Shown here: positions 16,528 through 24,602 of the stretch, piece by piece
How positions within the stretch are numbered: the first letter of the stretch is position 1
How the letters are laid out: every line of letters starts with the position of its first letter
Assembly (NCBI RefSeq): GCF_900143675.1
Contig: NZ_FRFC01000003.1
Location: 653,561 to 717,560, forward strand
Direction of reading: 5' to 3'
Origin: Candidatus Nitrosotalea sinensis
GTDB taxonomy: Archaea > Thermoproteota > Nitrososphaeria > Nitrososphaerales > Nitrosopumilaceae
Length of the DNA stretch: 64,000 nucleotides
The notes under the pieces: model-generated
Told to the model about the DNA's origin: nothing
The model's database searches: none
What the model saw: the letters and a program-made list of their open reading frames with translations, nothing else
Translations under genes and position numbers: made by a program

Positions 16528-16574
16528 TTGGTATATTCGTAGAACATACCAATTTCTTGAAATATTTTTTCAAG
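16528..16574. promoter_or_regulatory. operator-like dyads upstream of the gene at 16588
   Basis: Site A (16528-16552) is a dyad with 11-base arms: TTGGTATATTC and GAACATACCAA around GTA, one mismatch. It is followed by a second palindrome (16556-16574) with perfect 7-base arms CTTGAAA and TTTCAAG. Both overlap the expected promoter of the exported protein gene at 16588, so repression or activation there is likely. The binding protein is unknown. Confidence 0.55.
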
Positions 16575-16587
16575 TTTCAAAATTTTA

Positions 16588-17100
16588 ATGTATAAAAAAA
16601 TCTTGACTGCAATTATGGCAATTGTCATAGTTGCTGCTATGGGACTTGGAATCAGTCCTACGACACAAACAAACGCGTATGCAGCTGGTCCAAAATACCA
16701 ACCGGTCACAAATGACATACCGACTGAAGAATGGTTTTCCTTCAAAGGAATAACTTTGCAACCTGGTGAATTCCTGGACATGGTGGATACCACACCATTT
16801 CTGACCACCAGAGGACATGTTGCAATGTATATTCCGTGCAACAGTGATGGAACTTCAAGGATATCATTTGTGCAAGGTAGGGTAGATGTTGGTGTAAACA
16901 CATTGTCTCCAATATCTCCGGAATACTTACCACAATTGTCTACGCCTGGACAGAGTTGCCTGTATCACTTTGATATTGGCACACCAAACGGGGTCACAGA
17001 CTTTGCAATAGTAAACACCAGCCATGATCCAATCACCTTTGGAGATAGAAACACTGCAACATTTTCTATTGCAGAGGGCCTCAAAAAACTAAGTGGGTAA
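16588..17100 (+). CDS. exported protein in the copper/envelope region
   Basis: A 170-residue protein with a signal peptide (core residues 7-22, cleavage near AYAAG). The mature beta-rich domain (FKGITLQPGEFLDMVDTTPF, then GHVAMYIPCNSDG and SCLYHFDIGTPNG) has two Cys that could form a disulfide. There is no clear copper ligand set, though its operator-rich promoter and neighbours suggest envelope metal or stress function. Family not recognised. Confidence 0.65.
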   Translation: MYKKILTAIMAIVIVAAMGLGISPTTQTNAYAAGPKYQPVTNDIPTEEWFSFKGITLQPGEFLDMVDTTPFLTTRGHVAMYIPCNSDGTSRISFVQGRVDVGVNTLSPISPEYLPQLSTPGQSCLYHFDIGTPNGVTDFAIVNTSHDPITFGDRNTATFSIAEGLKKLSG

Positions 17101-17104
17101 AACC

Positions 17105-17130
17105 GCTTTTCCTTTTTTTGTTTTTGTTAT
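17105..17130. terminator. T-rich terminator between convergent genes
   Basis: A run of short T tracts (CTTTTCCTTTTTTTGTTTTTG) follows the stop at 17100. Archaeal RNA polymerase terminates at such oligo-T stretches without a hairpin. It also lies downstream of the opposing gene ending at 17147. Confidence 0.5.
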
Positions 17131-17146
17131 GTTGGTAATGCTTTAT

Positions 17147-20062
17147 CTAATTTTGTGATTTTACTTGTTCAGTAGCTCTTCTAAGATCAATTATGCCCTT
17201 GGAATAAAACAATCCCACAATTACTAAAAGTCCGGTCATTGCAGGAGCTGCTACCTGGGTGTAATTTACACCAAGGCTTGGAATTGAAGACTGGGCTTGT
17301 TGCGGTGTACTTTGTACCGGTCCTGCAGATATGTCTATTACACCAAGTGCATTTGCCTTTTCTTCTGCCATGATGATGTTTCCTTCAGAGTCTGATGTTA
17401 ACCACTGGACCCATGTGCCAGATGTTGGGATGTTCTTTTCTATTACTTGGTTTGTCCTTGTATCTATTACTGATATTTTGTCAAGTGTATGCTGTGCGAC
17501 CCATAGGTTGTGGTATTTATCAAATGCCATGCCGTATGGTAGATTGTCCGGGTTTGAGTCAAGTGGAATTTTTCTAAATGTCTTTAACAGAGGATCAAAG
17601 ACCGTGACTGCCTGTCCTTCGTGCTCTGAGATGTATATCTTACCTGTCTGAGAGTCCAGGATTATTCCTGTGGGACCTTTCATGGTGAAATTGCCCTGTG
17701 GAGCATAATCTGTCACCTTGCTTGTTGCAATGTCAAGACTTGATATCTTTCCAATACCGTCTGCAATCCATATCATACCTTGTGTGTTGTCAATTGCCAT
17801 ATCAAGCGGGTCTGATTTTGGTGTAAGTTTTATGGAATCAAATTTTGCTGTAGATGGAGAAAATTTCAATATATCATCAGAATGTGAAGTTATCCACACT
17901 GTGTCATTTTTGTCAATTGCTATTGATGTGAGAAAGTCCTGGTTTGGAATTGGATACTCTTTGTTGGAGTTGTCATCTGGGTTGTAGTTTCCAAGGACTT
18001 TTCTTGTAAAGTCAATATACCACAAGGTGCCATGTGAATCAAGTGCAGAATAGACCATGCTGTTTAGTCCTGGAATCTTGTGTTCTGTGAATTTGTTTGT
18101 AGCCAAATCAAAATCAAGTATATTGCCGCTTCCAAGTGTGGTATCTCCAACCCATACCTTGTTTCGCTCACTGTCATATACTGGGTATCTTGGAGTGCTA
18201 CTGTTTCCAGGAGTCTTGTATTCCTTGATGTCTGTCTGAAGGTTATCTAGTCCTGGCTTGACAAAAAAGTTGTATGAATAGACAAGGTTCAAAGAATTTT
18301 GTTTGTTTTGTACTCCCTCCACTCGTAATGTCCAGTGTCCTGGAAATCCAAAGTCTGTCTTGGCAGTAAAGGTGCCAGTGTTTGTCTTGTTGGCATCTAT
18401 TGTTATTGGTCCTATGTTATTGTCAGTCTGGGTGAGTTTTATCTGTGCAGATTCCATATCTATCTGATTTTTGGAGGAATCAAGAAATGATACTACAAAA
18501 TCGTTATCCCCTGTAGTAAATGGCGAAATTGATGAGACAATTCTACTTCCGTTTTCTATGAATCCTGTCTGGGAAAGACCTGATGGTGCCTGGTTTGCAT
18601 TTACCGCAAGCCCAAATACATCATATTGCACTGATTGGAGTTGATTTTGAAACTCGCCTGATGGCAGACCTGAATCTACAAGTATTGCAACAGTGGCAAC
18701 AAGTGCAATACCAATTAGAGCTTCTATCTTTATGGTTTTATCAAATCTTGAAAGTGAATGATTTGGACTGGATAATTGCATGATGGGGTTTCTGATGCCT
18801 TGACTTGATGGTGTCAGTATTTTCTCTTTGTGATAATACTGGTGATATGCTCCAAATGCAATCATGACACAAGCTAAAAGTAATTTTACAATCAAAACTC
18901 GACCATAAAATGATGCCAATGTTAATGCGAGGTTGTTTTCTAGTAAATACATCAGGAATGGTCCTGTAATTACAACTGCACCCAGCACTGATATGACAAG
19001 TATGGAAAATCTCGGAATTATTATTGATATGATGTTGCTTGCTTGATCTGATTTTTTCACCTGCGGCATGATTACAAATGCAATGTAGATTATTCCTCCA
19101 ATCCATAATGATGCAAACACATTGTGGAAAAAGTCCAACAAGAGTGGTACTATCTGACCTGTTGCGGCACCGTGGCTGATTAGACTAGTTGTCAAAAGTA
19201 CTGCAAAGCTTATTCCGAGAAGTGTTGCTGTGTGATATTTTGAAATGATTGCAGGGTTTTTTCTTGTTTTTTGGTACAACATCAACGAGACACCAAGCAA
19301 TGCTGATGATGTTATCATTCGCAAGACCCACATGTTTCCAAACTTTGTAGAGATTGCATCAAGTATTCCTGCATTGATGGAATAGGCTTGGACAATTATC
19401 ATTGCAAAGCCTGATGATATCACAACTATGGAACCAATTACTGCAAGTCTTGCCATTGCGCTGTCAATCTTGGCTCTTGTGGTCTCGGTTGTTCTTCCAA
19501 ATCCTGGAATTCTTGAGACAGGTCCCCATAGCCATAAGGATGCTGATGCAATTCCTGCAACAACTATCTGTCCTACAAGTGCAGGAAATCTCGTTATTGT
19601 TTCAGGTATTGATACTTCTTGGTAGTTATTTGAGGTAGGAGTTGTGGTACTCTTTGGTACTTCTTGACCTATGCCAAAAACAAACGCATCTTCAGTGACG
19701 TGACCGTCTGTCTGGTCTAGCACTTTGGTTGATATTGTATAAATGCCGTTTTTCAAGTTTGGTGGAAGTGATACACTGAGTGCTGTTTGATCACTTCCTA
19801 TGTAGTGTTGGTCATTTTTTTCAATTTGCTGTCCGTCTGCATCTAGAACTTTTATCTCACTGTACCGGATATCTACTGGATCACTAAAGTAAATATCAAC
19901 CTTGGACGGTGCAGCTGAAAGGGACTGTCCTGGAACAGGATCACTTTTTGTTATGATTGCATGTGCGTGTGCACTTGGAATGCTTGGAACAGATATTGCT
20001 GCTGCAATTATTCCGATGATGAATATGATAAGAAATTTGTTTTTACTTTTTGATCTTGACAT
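17147..20062 (-). CDS. CopC-CopD-beta-propeller fusion protein
   Basis: A 971-residue membrane protein. Residues 1-33 are a signal peptide. Residues 34-132 form a CopC domain starting with an N-terminal His (HAIITKSDPVPG) and ending DGHVTEDAFVFG; CopC binds Cu(II). Residues about 155-470 give eight or so helices of CopD, the copper-importing membrane part. After an all-beta linker, residues about 640-920 hold Vgb/streptogramin-lyase-type propeller repeats (GTLWYIDFT, DTVWITSHSDDIL, GMIWIADGIGKIS, NLWVAQHTLDKIS). A last helix spans about 938-958. Copper uptake or delivery for copper enzymes is likely; the propeller may be a sensor or binding platform. Confidence 0.88.
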   Translation of the reverse strand: MSRSKSKNKFLIIFIIGIIAAAISVPSIPSAHAHAIITKSDPVPGQSLSAAPSKVDIYFSDPVDIRYSEIKVLDADGQQIEKNDQHYIGSDQTALSVSLPPNLKNGIYTISTKVLDQTDGHVTEDAFVFGIGQEVPKSTTTPTSNNYQEVSIPETITRFPALVGQIVVAGIASASLWLWGPVSRIPGFGRTTETTRAKIDSAMARLAVIGSIVVISSGFAMIIVQAYSINAGILDAISTKFGNMWVLRMITSSALLGVSLMLYQKTRKNPAIISKYHTATLLGISFAVLLTTSLISHGAATGQIVPLLLDFFHNVFASLWIGGIIYIAFVIMPQVKKSDQASNIISIIIPRFSILVISVLGAVVITGPFLMYLLENNLALTLASFYGRVLIVKLLLACVMIAFGAYHQYYHKEKILTPSSQGIRNPIMQLSSPNHSLSRFDKTIKIEALIGIALVATVAILVDSGLPSGEFQNQLQSVQYDVFGLAVNANQAPSGLSQTGFIENGSRIVSSISPFTTGDNDFVVSFLDSSKNQIDMESAQIKLTQTDNNIGPITIDANKTNTGTFTAKTDFGFPGHWTLRVEGVQNKQNSLNLVYSYNFFVKPGLDNLQTDIKEYKTPGNSSTPRYPVYDSERNKVWVGDTTLGSGNILDFDLATNKFTEHKIPGLNSMVYSALDSHGTLWYIDFTRKVLGNYNPDDNSNKEYPIPNQDFLTSIAIDKNDTVWITSHSDDILKFSPSTAKFDSIKLTPKSDPLDMAIDNTQGMIWIADGIGKISSLDIATSKVTDYAPQGNFTMKGPTGIILDSQTGKIYISEHEGQAVTVFDPLLKTFRKIPLDSNPDNLPYGMAFDKYHNLWVAQHTLDKISVIDTRTNQVIEKNIPTSGTWVQWLTSDSEGNIIMAEEKANALGVIDISAGPVQSTPQQAQSSIPSLGVNYTQVAAPAMTGLLVIVGLFYSKGIIDLRRATEQVKSQN

Positions 20063-20112
20063 CTAGTACAACTTGAATTGTTTGATTTAGTATATTGCTC
20101 TTGCTCAATTTG

Positions 20113-20135
20113 TGGTACAATCGTCGAACATTGGA
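20113..20135. promoter_or_regulatory. TGGTAC operator-like site between divergent copper-region genes
   Basis: The first 18 bases (TGGTACAATCGTCGAACA) match site C at 16304 with a single difference. It lies between the CopC-CopD fusion gene (start 20062, minus) and the exported Met-rich gene (start 20222, plus), about 50 and 90 bases from the starts. Sharing of this word by two separate promoters 3.8 kb apart argues for a common regulator. Confidence 0.5.
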
Positions 20136-20221
20136 TTGTTGCTAACCCTTGTTACGTGTTCTGTGTGTCATTCGATTGTTGTACTATAAGACTTTTAAAG
20201 AACAAATCTTGTTTATCTTTT

Positions 20222-21151
20222 GTGAACAATAAATTAATTGCAGTATTGTTATCCGCGATTATAGCATCTGGTTTAATCTATACTCATCCTGCTTTTGCAC
20301 ACAACTTTGGTGGGGATGAGAGTGCATCATGGCTTGCCAAAGTCTCTGAAATAAAGACCGAGGTTGGTCTTGTATCAAAGCATGTAGGTGACAAGCAAGC
20401 AATAGGCTACTATGCAGATGCATTAGGTGAATACTGGAATTCAAATGATACCAAAGAGATGGGTGAGAGAAATGTCTTGTTAGCAAAACAAATTCCAACC
20501 CTTATAAATTCCACTATATCTGCCGCCCAATCTAACAATGCAACCGGTACACAAGATGATGTCACTATGCTTGGTAATTATCTTGATGAATCTGTATCTG
20601 CTCGAGTCGACCCTTCCAAACTTGACAACTCTACAGTGCAAGCACTTGCAGTAGTCTTTGTTCTAAAAGAGTCTCTTGAAAAATATGGTGATGCTCTAAA
20701 CTCTACTGTTGATTTGAATGATATGTCGCAAATGAATATGAATGATAACATGTCTGGTACATCTGGCGGTTCAATGTCTGGCATGTCAGGTTCCATGTCA
20801 ATGCCTGCTACCATAGTTGATCAAAATGCTTATGAAAATTCCGTAGGACTTGCAACTACTGCACAACAAATGTTTGGTGATGTAGCATCAAAGAATTCAA
20901 GTGTTGCTGGAAATGACAAGATTACTACTGGCTTTACAAAACTAGTTCAAGATCTAAACAACAAGTCAGATGTCAATACAATAATGAAAGATGTACATGT
21001 GGGAATCCATCCGACATTGATTGCATCATATAATATTCAAGAGGCATCAACATCTGCAGTGCCAGAATTCCCATTACCTGCTGTCCTGATTATAATTTCA
21101 ATTGCAGGTGTAGTGTTGGTAACTAGATTCAAATCACAGGTGCGATTCTAA
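20222..21151 (+). CDS. Met/His-containing PEF-CTERM exported protein
   Basis: I chose the GTG at 20222 (309 residues), because the frame upstream encodes a Cys-rich improbable leader and CTATAAGA plus CTTTTAAAG sit about 25-35 bases before it. A signal peptide ends PAFA, giving a mature N-terminal His (HNFGGDES). Residues about 175-205 are Met/Ser/Gly-rich (MSQMNMNDNMSG, SMSGMSGSMSMP), a style seen in copper-binding proteins. The C-terminus has AVPEFPLP, a hydrophobic helix and a basic tail, a PEF-CTERM sorting signal. A copper-binding surface protein is likely. Confidence 0.78.
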   Translation: MNNKLIAVLLSAIIASGLIYTHPAFAHNFGGDESASWLAKVSEIKTEVGLVSKHVGDKQAIGYYADALGEYWNSNDTKEMGERNVLLAKQIPTLINSTISAAQSNNATGTQDDVTMLGNYLDESVSARVDPSKLDNSTVQALAVVFVLKESLEKYGDALNSTVDLNDMSQMNMNDNMSGTSGGSMSGMSGSMSMPATIVDQNAYENSVGLATTAQQMFGDVASKNSSVAGNDKITTGFTKLVQDLNNKSDVNTIMKDVHVGIHPTLIASYNIQEASTSAVPEFPLPAVLIIISIAGVVLVTRFKSQVRF

Positions 21152-21171
21152 GATATCGTCACGTGACTGAC

Positions 21172-21879
21172 ATGATGAAAAAATTTCTTGTTACTGGGTC
21201 TGTATTGTTTCTTGTTGCAACTCTTGTATTTGTCTCACCATTGGGTGTAAAGCCTGCTGAGGCACATATCACCAAAGTTTTTGGAAATTATCTTGTTGAG
21301 GTAGGTTGGGATAATGAGCCTGTATACACTGGTCTTGTAAACGCTGTTCAGGTTACAGTCAAAAAAGGAAGTGGTGACAGTGCAACTCCTGTAATTAATG
21401 CACTAAAAGACATGCAAATTTCAATTCAATATGGTGGTGTGACAAAGCCTCTTGACTTTTTGCCAAGCAGTACAGTTGATGGACAGTATGTTTCACCCTT
21501 GATTCCGACTAGGGTTGGAACATACAGCCTTGTGTTCAAGGGTTCAATAAACGAACAAGCAATTGATGCTGAGATACCTCTTGATGATGTTGCAAGTGTG
21601 GATGTACTGAACTTTCCAGCATCTAGTGGATCTTCATCTGGAGGTTCTGTTGATACAAGCCAGATGGGTACACTTGTAAATCAATTGACAAGTGACATTG
21701 AAGATGCAAAAAATAATGCAGACTCGGCAGCAAAAAGTGTGTCAAATGTGGTACAATCATTCCAACAGGTAAAAGATACCACTGACAAACTGTATATGAT
21801 AAGTATGACTGGAATAGGTATTGGAATTGCTGGAATTGTAATAGCAGTTATTGCAATTACAAGAAAACAACAACACTGA
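21172..21879 (+). CDS. exported CopC/YcnI-like protein with C-terminal anchor
   Basis: A 235-residue protein (ATG at 21172; a GTG nine bases upstream is possible). The signal peptide ends AEA, leaving a mature N-terminal His (HITKVFGNYLVEVGW). A beta-sandwich-like domain follows (residues about 35-150), then a Ser/Gly linker, a coiled coil (about 165-205) and a transmembrane helix near the C-terminus. The N-terminal His and the neighbouring copper genes suggest metal binding; this is inferred. It lies 20 bases after the Met-rich gene, so an operon is likely. Confidence 0.7.
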   Translation: MMKKFLVTGSVLFLVATLVFVSPLGVKPAEAHITKVFGNYLVEVGWDNEPVYTGLVNAVQVTVKKGSGDSATPVINALKDMQISIQYGGVTKPLDFLPSSTVDGQYVSPLIPTRVGTYSLVFKGSINEQAIDAEIPLDDVASVDVLNFPASSGSSSGGSVDTSQMGTLVNQLTSDIEDAKNNADSAAKSVSNVVQSFQQVKDTTDKLYMISMTGIGIGIAGIVIAVIAITRKQQH

Positions 21880-21958
21880 GAATCTTTAGATTGTCTGAGC
21901 GATTCTCACAAATGATATTCTTCCGAGTCTATAATAGCATAAAATCCAATAACTGAGT

Positions 21959-22429
21959 ATGGCAAAAAACTATTCTAGCATACTTGTTCCACTTGATGGT
22001 TCAGAGTATTCTAAGAGAGCACTAGATGAAGCCGTTGAAATATCAAAAAGGCTTGACTCGCAACTTGATCTTCTTCATGTTGTGTCTACTTCTGCAGCTC
22101 AGCCCCCTGGAATTGTACTTTCAGGCGTGATCAAAGGAAAGGGTGCAACAAAAGCCGTTGATGAGTACGTCAAAAAGGCACTAAGTGAAGCTCACGGTTT
22201 TATGCAAGAGTGTGTAATGTATTGCAAAAACAAGGGAGTAAAAGCAACCTATAAGGTGGTAACAGAAAATCCTGGCAAGGCCATACTAGATCATGCAAAA
22301 AGAAATGAGAGTGATCTGATAATTATGGGAAGCCAAGGATTGCGAGGAATAAAAAAGATAAAAGTGCTTGGAAGCGTGAGCAGACAGGTATTGGAAAATG
22401 CTTCATGCCCTGTAGTGGTAGTTCACTAA
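21959..22429 (+). CDS. universal stress protein UspA family
   Basis: A 156-residue protein with the Usp fold: SSILVPLDGSEYSKRALDEA at the start and an ATP-binding-type loop GSQGLRGIKKIKVLGS, in which the spacing between the second and third Gly is one residue longer than the usual G-x2-G-x9-G. It ends ASCPVVVVH. Usp proteins bind nucleotide and respond to starvation or stress. It has its own start (ATG at 21959). Confidence 0.88.
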   Translation: MAKNYSSILVPLDGSEYSKRALDEAVEISKRLDSQLDLLHVVSTSAAQPPGIVLSGVIKGKGATKAVDEYVKKALSEAHGFMQECVMYCKNKGVKATYKVVTENPGKAILDHAKRNESDLIIMGSQGLRGIKKIKVLGSVSRQVLENASCPVVVVH

Positions 22430-22445
22430 ATTCTAAATTCAAAAT

Positions 22446-22838
22446 CTATTTTATTTTTTCAATTACTTCTACAAGTTTCTGTTCTATCTCAGTACCCATC
22501 TTGTCCAGTCTACTGTCTTTGATATTTGCAAGAAGTGCAGTAGGCCTGGCAAGGCTGATGAAATTTTCCTTGTCTTTTTGGTATACTGCAATGGTGCATG
22601 GAAGTAACAGTCCTATTTCTGGGTTTGACTCTAGTGCCTGTTTTGCTGCGCCAGGGTTACATACTTCGAGCAATCTGTACTCCTCCTTGTAATCGAGGCC
22701 TTTTTTTTGCAAAATTGCTTTAAAATCAAGTATTCCAAGGACGCCAAAACCAATTTCTTTCAGACTTGTTGTGATGTCTTCTATTGTCTTGTCTATTGTT
22801 TTTCCTGTCTTGGTGGTATAACTGAACTTGTCTGTCAT
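22446..22838 (-). CDS. DUF302 family protein
   Basis: About 130 residues from an ATG at 22838 (another ATG 27 bases upstream is possible). It matches DUF302: KTIDKTIEDITTSLKEIGFG, then GVLGILDFKAILQKKGLDY, EEYRLLEVCNPGAAKQAL and LLPCTIAVYQ. DUF302 proteins form small dimers of unknown function and are often found with copper or sulfur genes. The two Cys in CNPG and LPC are conserved-looking. It faces the UspA gene convergently. Confidence 0.82.
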   Translation of the reverse strand: MTDKFSYTTKTGKTIDKTIEDITTSLKEIGFGVLGILDFKAILQKKGLDYKEEYRLLEVCNPGAAKQALESNPEIGLLLPCTIAVYQKDKENFISLARPTALLANIKDSRLDKMGTEIEQKLVEVIEKIK

Positions 22839-22896
22839 TGTGGTAGCTGGATATGGTATCTGCAAGTTATAATGATGTTGATGTTTCCCTTTGATG

Positions 22897-23316
22897 TCAT
22901 CGGTGCCACATCATGCCGTTGTAAGTAAAGTTATTCTGCATCATCCATGGACCCATGTATGTATTTTGAAAGTTCCTGTCTTTCATCATTTGGTACATGA
23001 AATCTTGATTCTGTAACATGTAATTGTACATCTGCTGTCTTAGCTGAGGATCTTGCATAATTGTTCCCATCCACTGACCCATATACTGTGGATTTTGTGT
23101 CATAAATTGGCTCATGTACTGGGGGTTTTGCATCATGTATGACATGTATTGTCCTTGCACCTGTGGATTTTTTCCCATCATTTGATTAAACATGGAAGGA
23201 TTTCCACTCATCATTTGGTATGGGTTTAACGTGTTCATGAAAATAGCATAGCCTGTACCTAGTCCTGCAAGAAATATTCCTACTGCAATTCCTGCTAGTA
23301 TATACTTGCTAGTCAT
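22897..23316 (-). CDS. Met/Gln/Asn-rich repeat protein with membrane anchor
   Basis: A 139-residue protein: an N-terminal hydrophobic helix (about residues 5-27) acts as signal anchor, then a very Met-rich body with about ten imperfect copies of a unit like QNPQYM (PQVQGQYMSYMMQNPQYMSQ, FMTQNPQYMGQWM, DPQLRQQMYNYML). Met accounts for about a fifth of the residues. Similar Met-rich extracytoplasmic proteins bind Cu(I) or Ag(I). It lies among copper-type genes. Function inferred. Confidence 0.65.
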   Translation of the reverse strand: MTSKYILAGIAVGIFLAGLGTGYAIFMNTLNPYQMMSGNPSMFNQMMGKNPQVQGQYMSYMMQNPQYMSQFMTQNPQYMGQWMGTIMQDPQLRQQMYNYMLQNQDFMYQMMKDRNFQNTYMGPWMMQNNFTYNGMMWHR

Positions 23317-23398
23317 GAAATGTGGTGGTGTTACTTTGAATATTATTACTGTAGAAGAATATCACTTTTGAGAATGTGACTAGTATCTTATTGTGAAT

Positions 23399-24193
23399 CT
23401 ATTCTGTAAATTTCTCTTGTACTGTTTTTCTCTGTGTAACAAATGCGTACACAAAAGATGATGATACGATACCTATTGCTAGAATGGGACCTGTCATCTT
23501 TGGAAGTATCTCTGTGTTTGTTAGTATTTCATACGGTACCACTGATGCAATCATCAAAGCCGTTCCGCTTAGAGCGTATGACATTACTTTAAAGCCCTTT
23601 GTATGAAGTATCTTTGAGAAAGCAGAGCGCAGTATTATGCTATCAAATGTGTCTATGGTTATCATTCCTATTGCAAAAAATCCTGCCAAAATAAAGGCTG
23701 ATTGGACACCTGCTGTAGCAGATGATACTGCTGAGAGTGTAATTGCTGAAATTTGCGTTGCAGTGTCAAATCCCAAACCAAACACAAGTCCTGTTACTAC
23801 TGCCGAGCCTGTAGGACCTAGGATTCCTGTTTTGCCTAGTACCTTACTTGCAAGTATTGAAGATCCGCTCTTGCCCCATCTTTTCATGGAGTAGATGTTG
23901 GTTACTCCTATTGCTCCAAGCGCTATGGCCCCAATGATTCCCCCCCATAATGATATGGTACCAGAATTAGTTATGCTGCCTATTACGTAAATTATGAAGA
24001 TCATCTCTGCAAGCACTGAGATCATGTGGCCTATGCTAAAGCCAGTTCCAACTAGGCGAGATTTTTTTACTGCATTATGCAATCGTACCAGGTTGTCTAT
24101 TGCAGTAATGTGGTCAACATCCAGTGCATGGCGTATGCCCAGAAATATCATTGTAGGAATTGAAATTGCGATAAATGGCCATATCTCAACCAT
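23399..24193 (-). CDS. NiCoT-family nickel/cobalt permease
   Basis: A 264-residue protein with about seven or eight helices. The NiCoT signature H-x4-D-H is at 22-28 (RHALDVDHITAIDN), and the second motif GFDTATQISAI lies in the middle. It imports Ni(II) or Co(II). Thaumarchaea need cobalt for cobalamin, and some need nickel for urease; the sequence does not settle which. It is divergent from a small zinc protein, with a strong palindrome at 24252-24275 between. Confidence 0.88.
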   Translation of the reverse strand: MVEIWPFIAISIPTMIFLGIRHALDVDHITAIDNLVRLHNAVKKSRLVGTGFSIGHMISVLAEMIFIIYVIGSITNSGTISLWGGIIGAIALGAIGVTNIYSMKRWGKSGSSILASKVLGKTGILGPTGSAVVTGLVFGLGFDTATQISAITLSAVSSATAGVQSAFILAGFFAIGMITIDTFDSIILRSAFSKILHTKGFKVMSYALSGTALMIASVVPYEILTNTEILPKMTGPILAIGIVSSSFVYAFVTQRKTVQEKFTE

Positions 24194-24251
24194 GATTTGA
24201 TTTTATCATTTGACTCTCGTATTTATTTTTAGTTTGGAGAATGTCAGATGT

Positions 24252-24275
24252 GACTAGGTTTTAAGAATCCTAGTC
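24252..24275. promoter_or_regulatory. perfect palindrome upstream of the metal permease
   Basis: GACTAGG (24252-24258) and CCTAGTC (24269-24275) are exact inverted copies separated by 10 AT-rich bases. The site is 59 bases before the NiCoT start and 47 before the zinc-ribbon gene start. It could be a metal-regulator operator or a hairpin; no upstream gene needs a terminator here. Confidence 0.4.
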
Positions 24276-24321
24276 TATTTTATGTACAAAGCGACACTAG
24301 ATGTAACTGGAGAGAAAAAAA

Positions 24322-24594
24322 TTGAAGTGCAAAGGAATCTGTTACAGGTTTGCGGCAAAAAAGCCAATTGGGGGATTTAGGTTTGCAGCAGGACAGAGAC
24401 CATGCTCTGTATGTGGAATATTTGTGGACTCGTTATCTGTTGGCATTCGTTGTCCATGTTGTAACAACAAATTGAGATTAAACTCTAGGAATGCAAAATC
24501 ACGCAAGAATAGATTCAACTTGGGTGTTCTCAAGGCTGGAAACTTGATCGAGTCTGGCCAACTGATGACTGTTAAACTAGTTTTAAATAAGTAA
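24322..24594 (+). CDS. small basic zinc-ribbon protein
   Basis: A 90-residue Lys/Arg-rich protein from a TTG start. Cysteines in CSVCGIF and RCPCCNNKL form two C-x2-C knuckles of a zinc ribbon at residues 28-47. The basic surface suggests nucleic-acid binding. It is followed nine bases later by the wHTH gene at 24603, possibly co-transcribed although a TATA-like TTTAAATA lies near its 3' end. Confidence 0.55.
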   Translation: MKCKGICYRFAAKKPIGGFRFAAGQRPCSVCGIFVDSLSVGIRCPCCNNKLRLNSRNAKSRKNRFNLGVLKAGNLIESGQLMTVKLVLNK

Positions 24595-24602
24595 ATGGAG
24601 TA

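Noticed and set aside
17147..20062. Virginiamycin B lyase activity for the propeller part
   Set aside because: The repeats are Vgb-like, but the catalytic residues could not be identified and the copper context gives no reason for an antibiotic lyase.
20078..20221. Extension of the Met-rich exported protein to 357 residues
   Set aside because: The 48 extra residues include five Cys and cover a promoter region; a clear signal peptide begins at the GTG at 20222.
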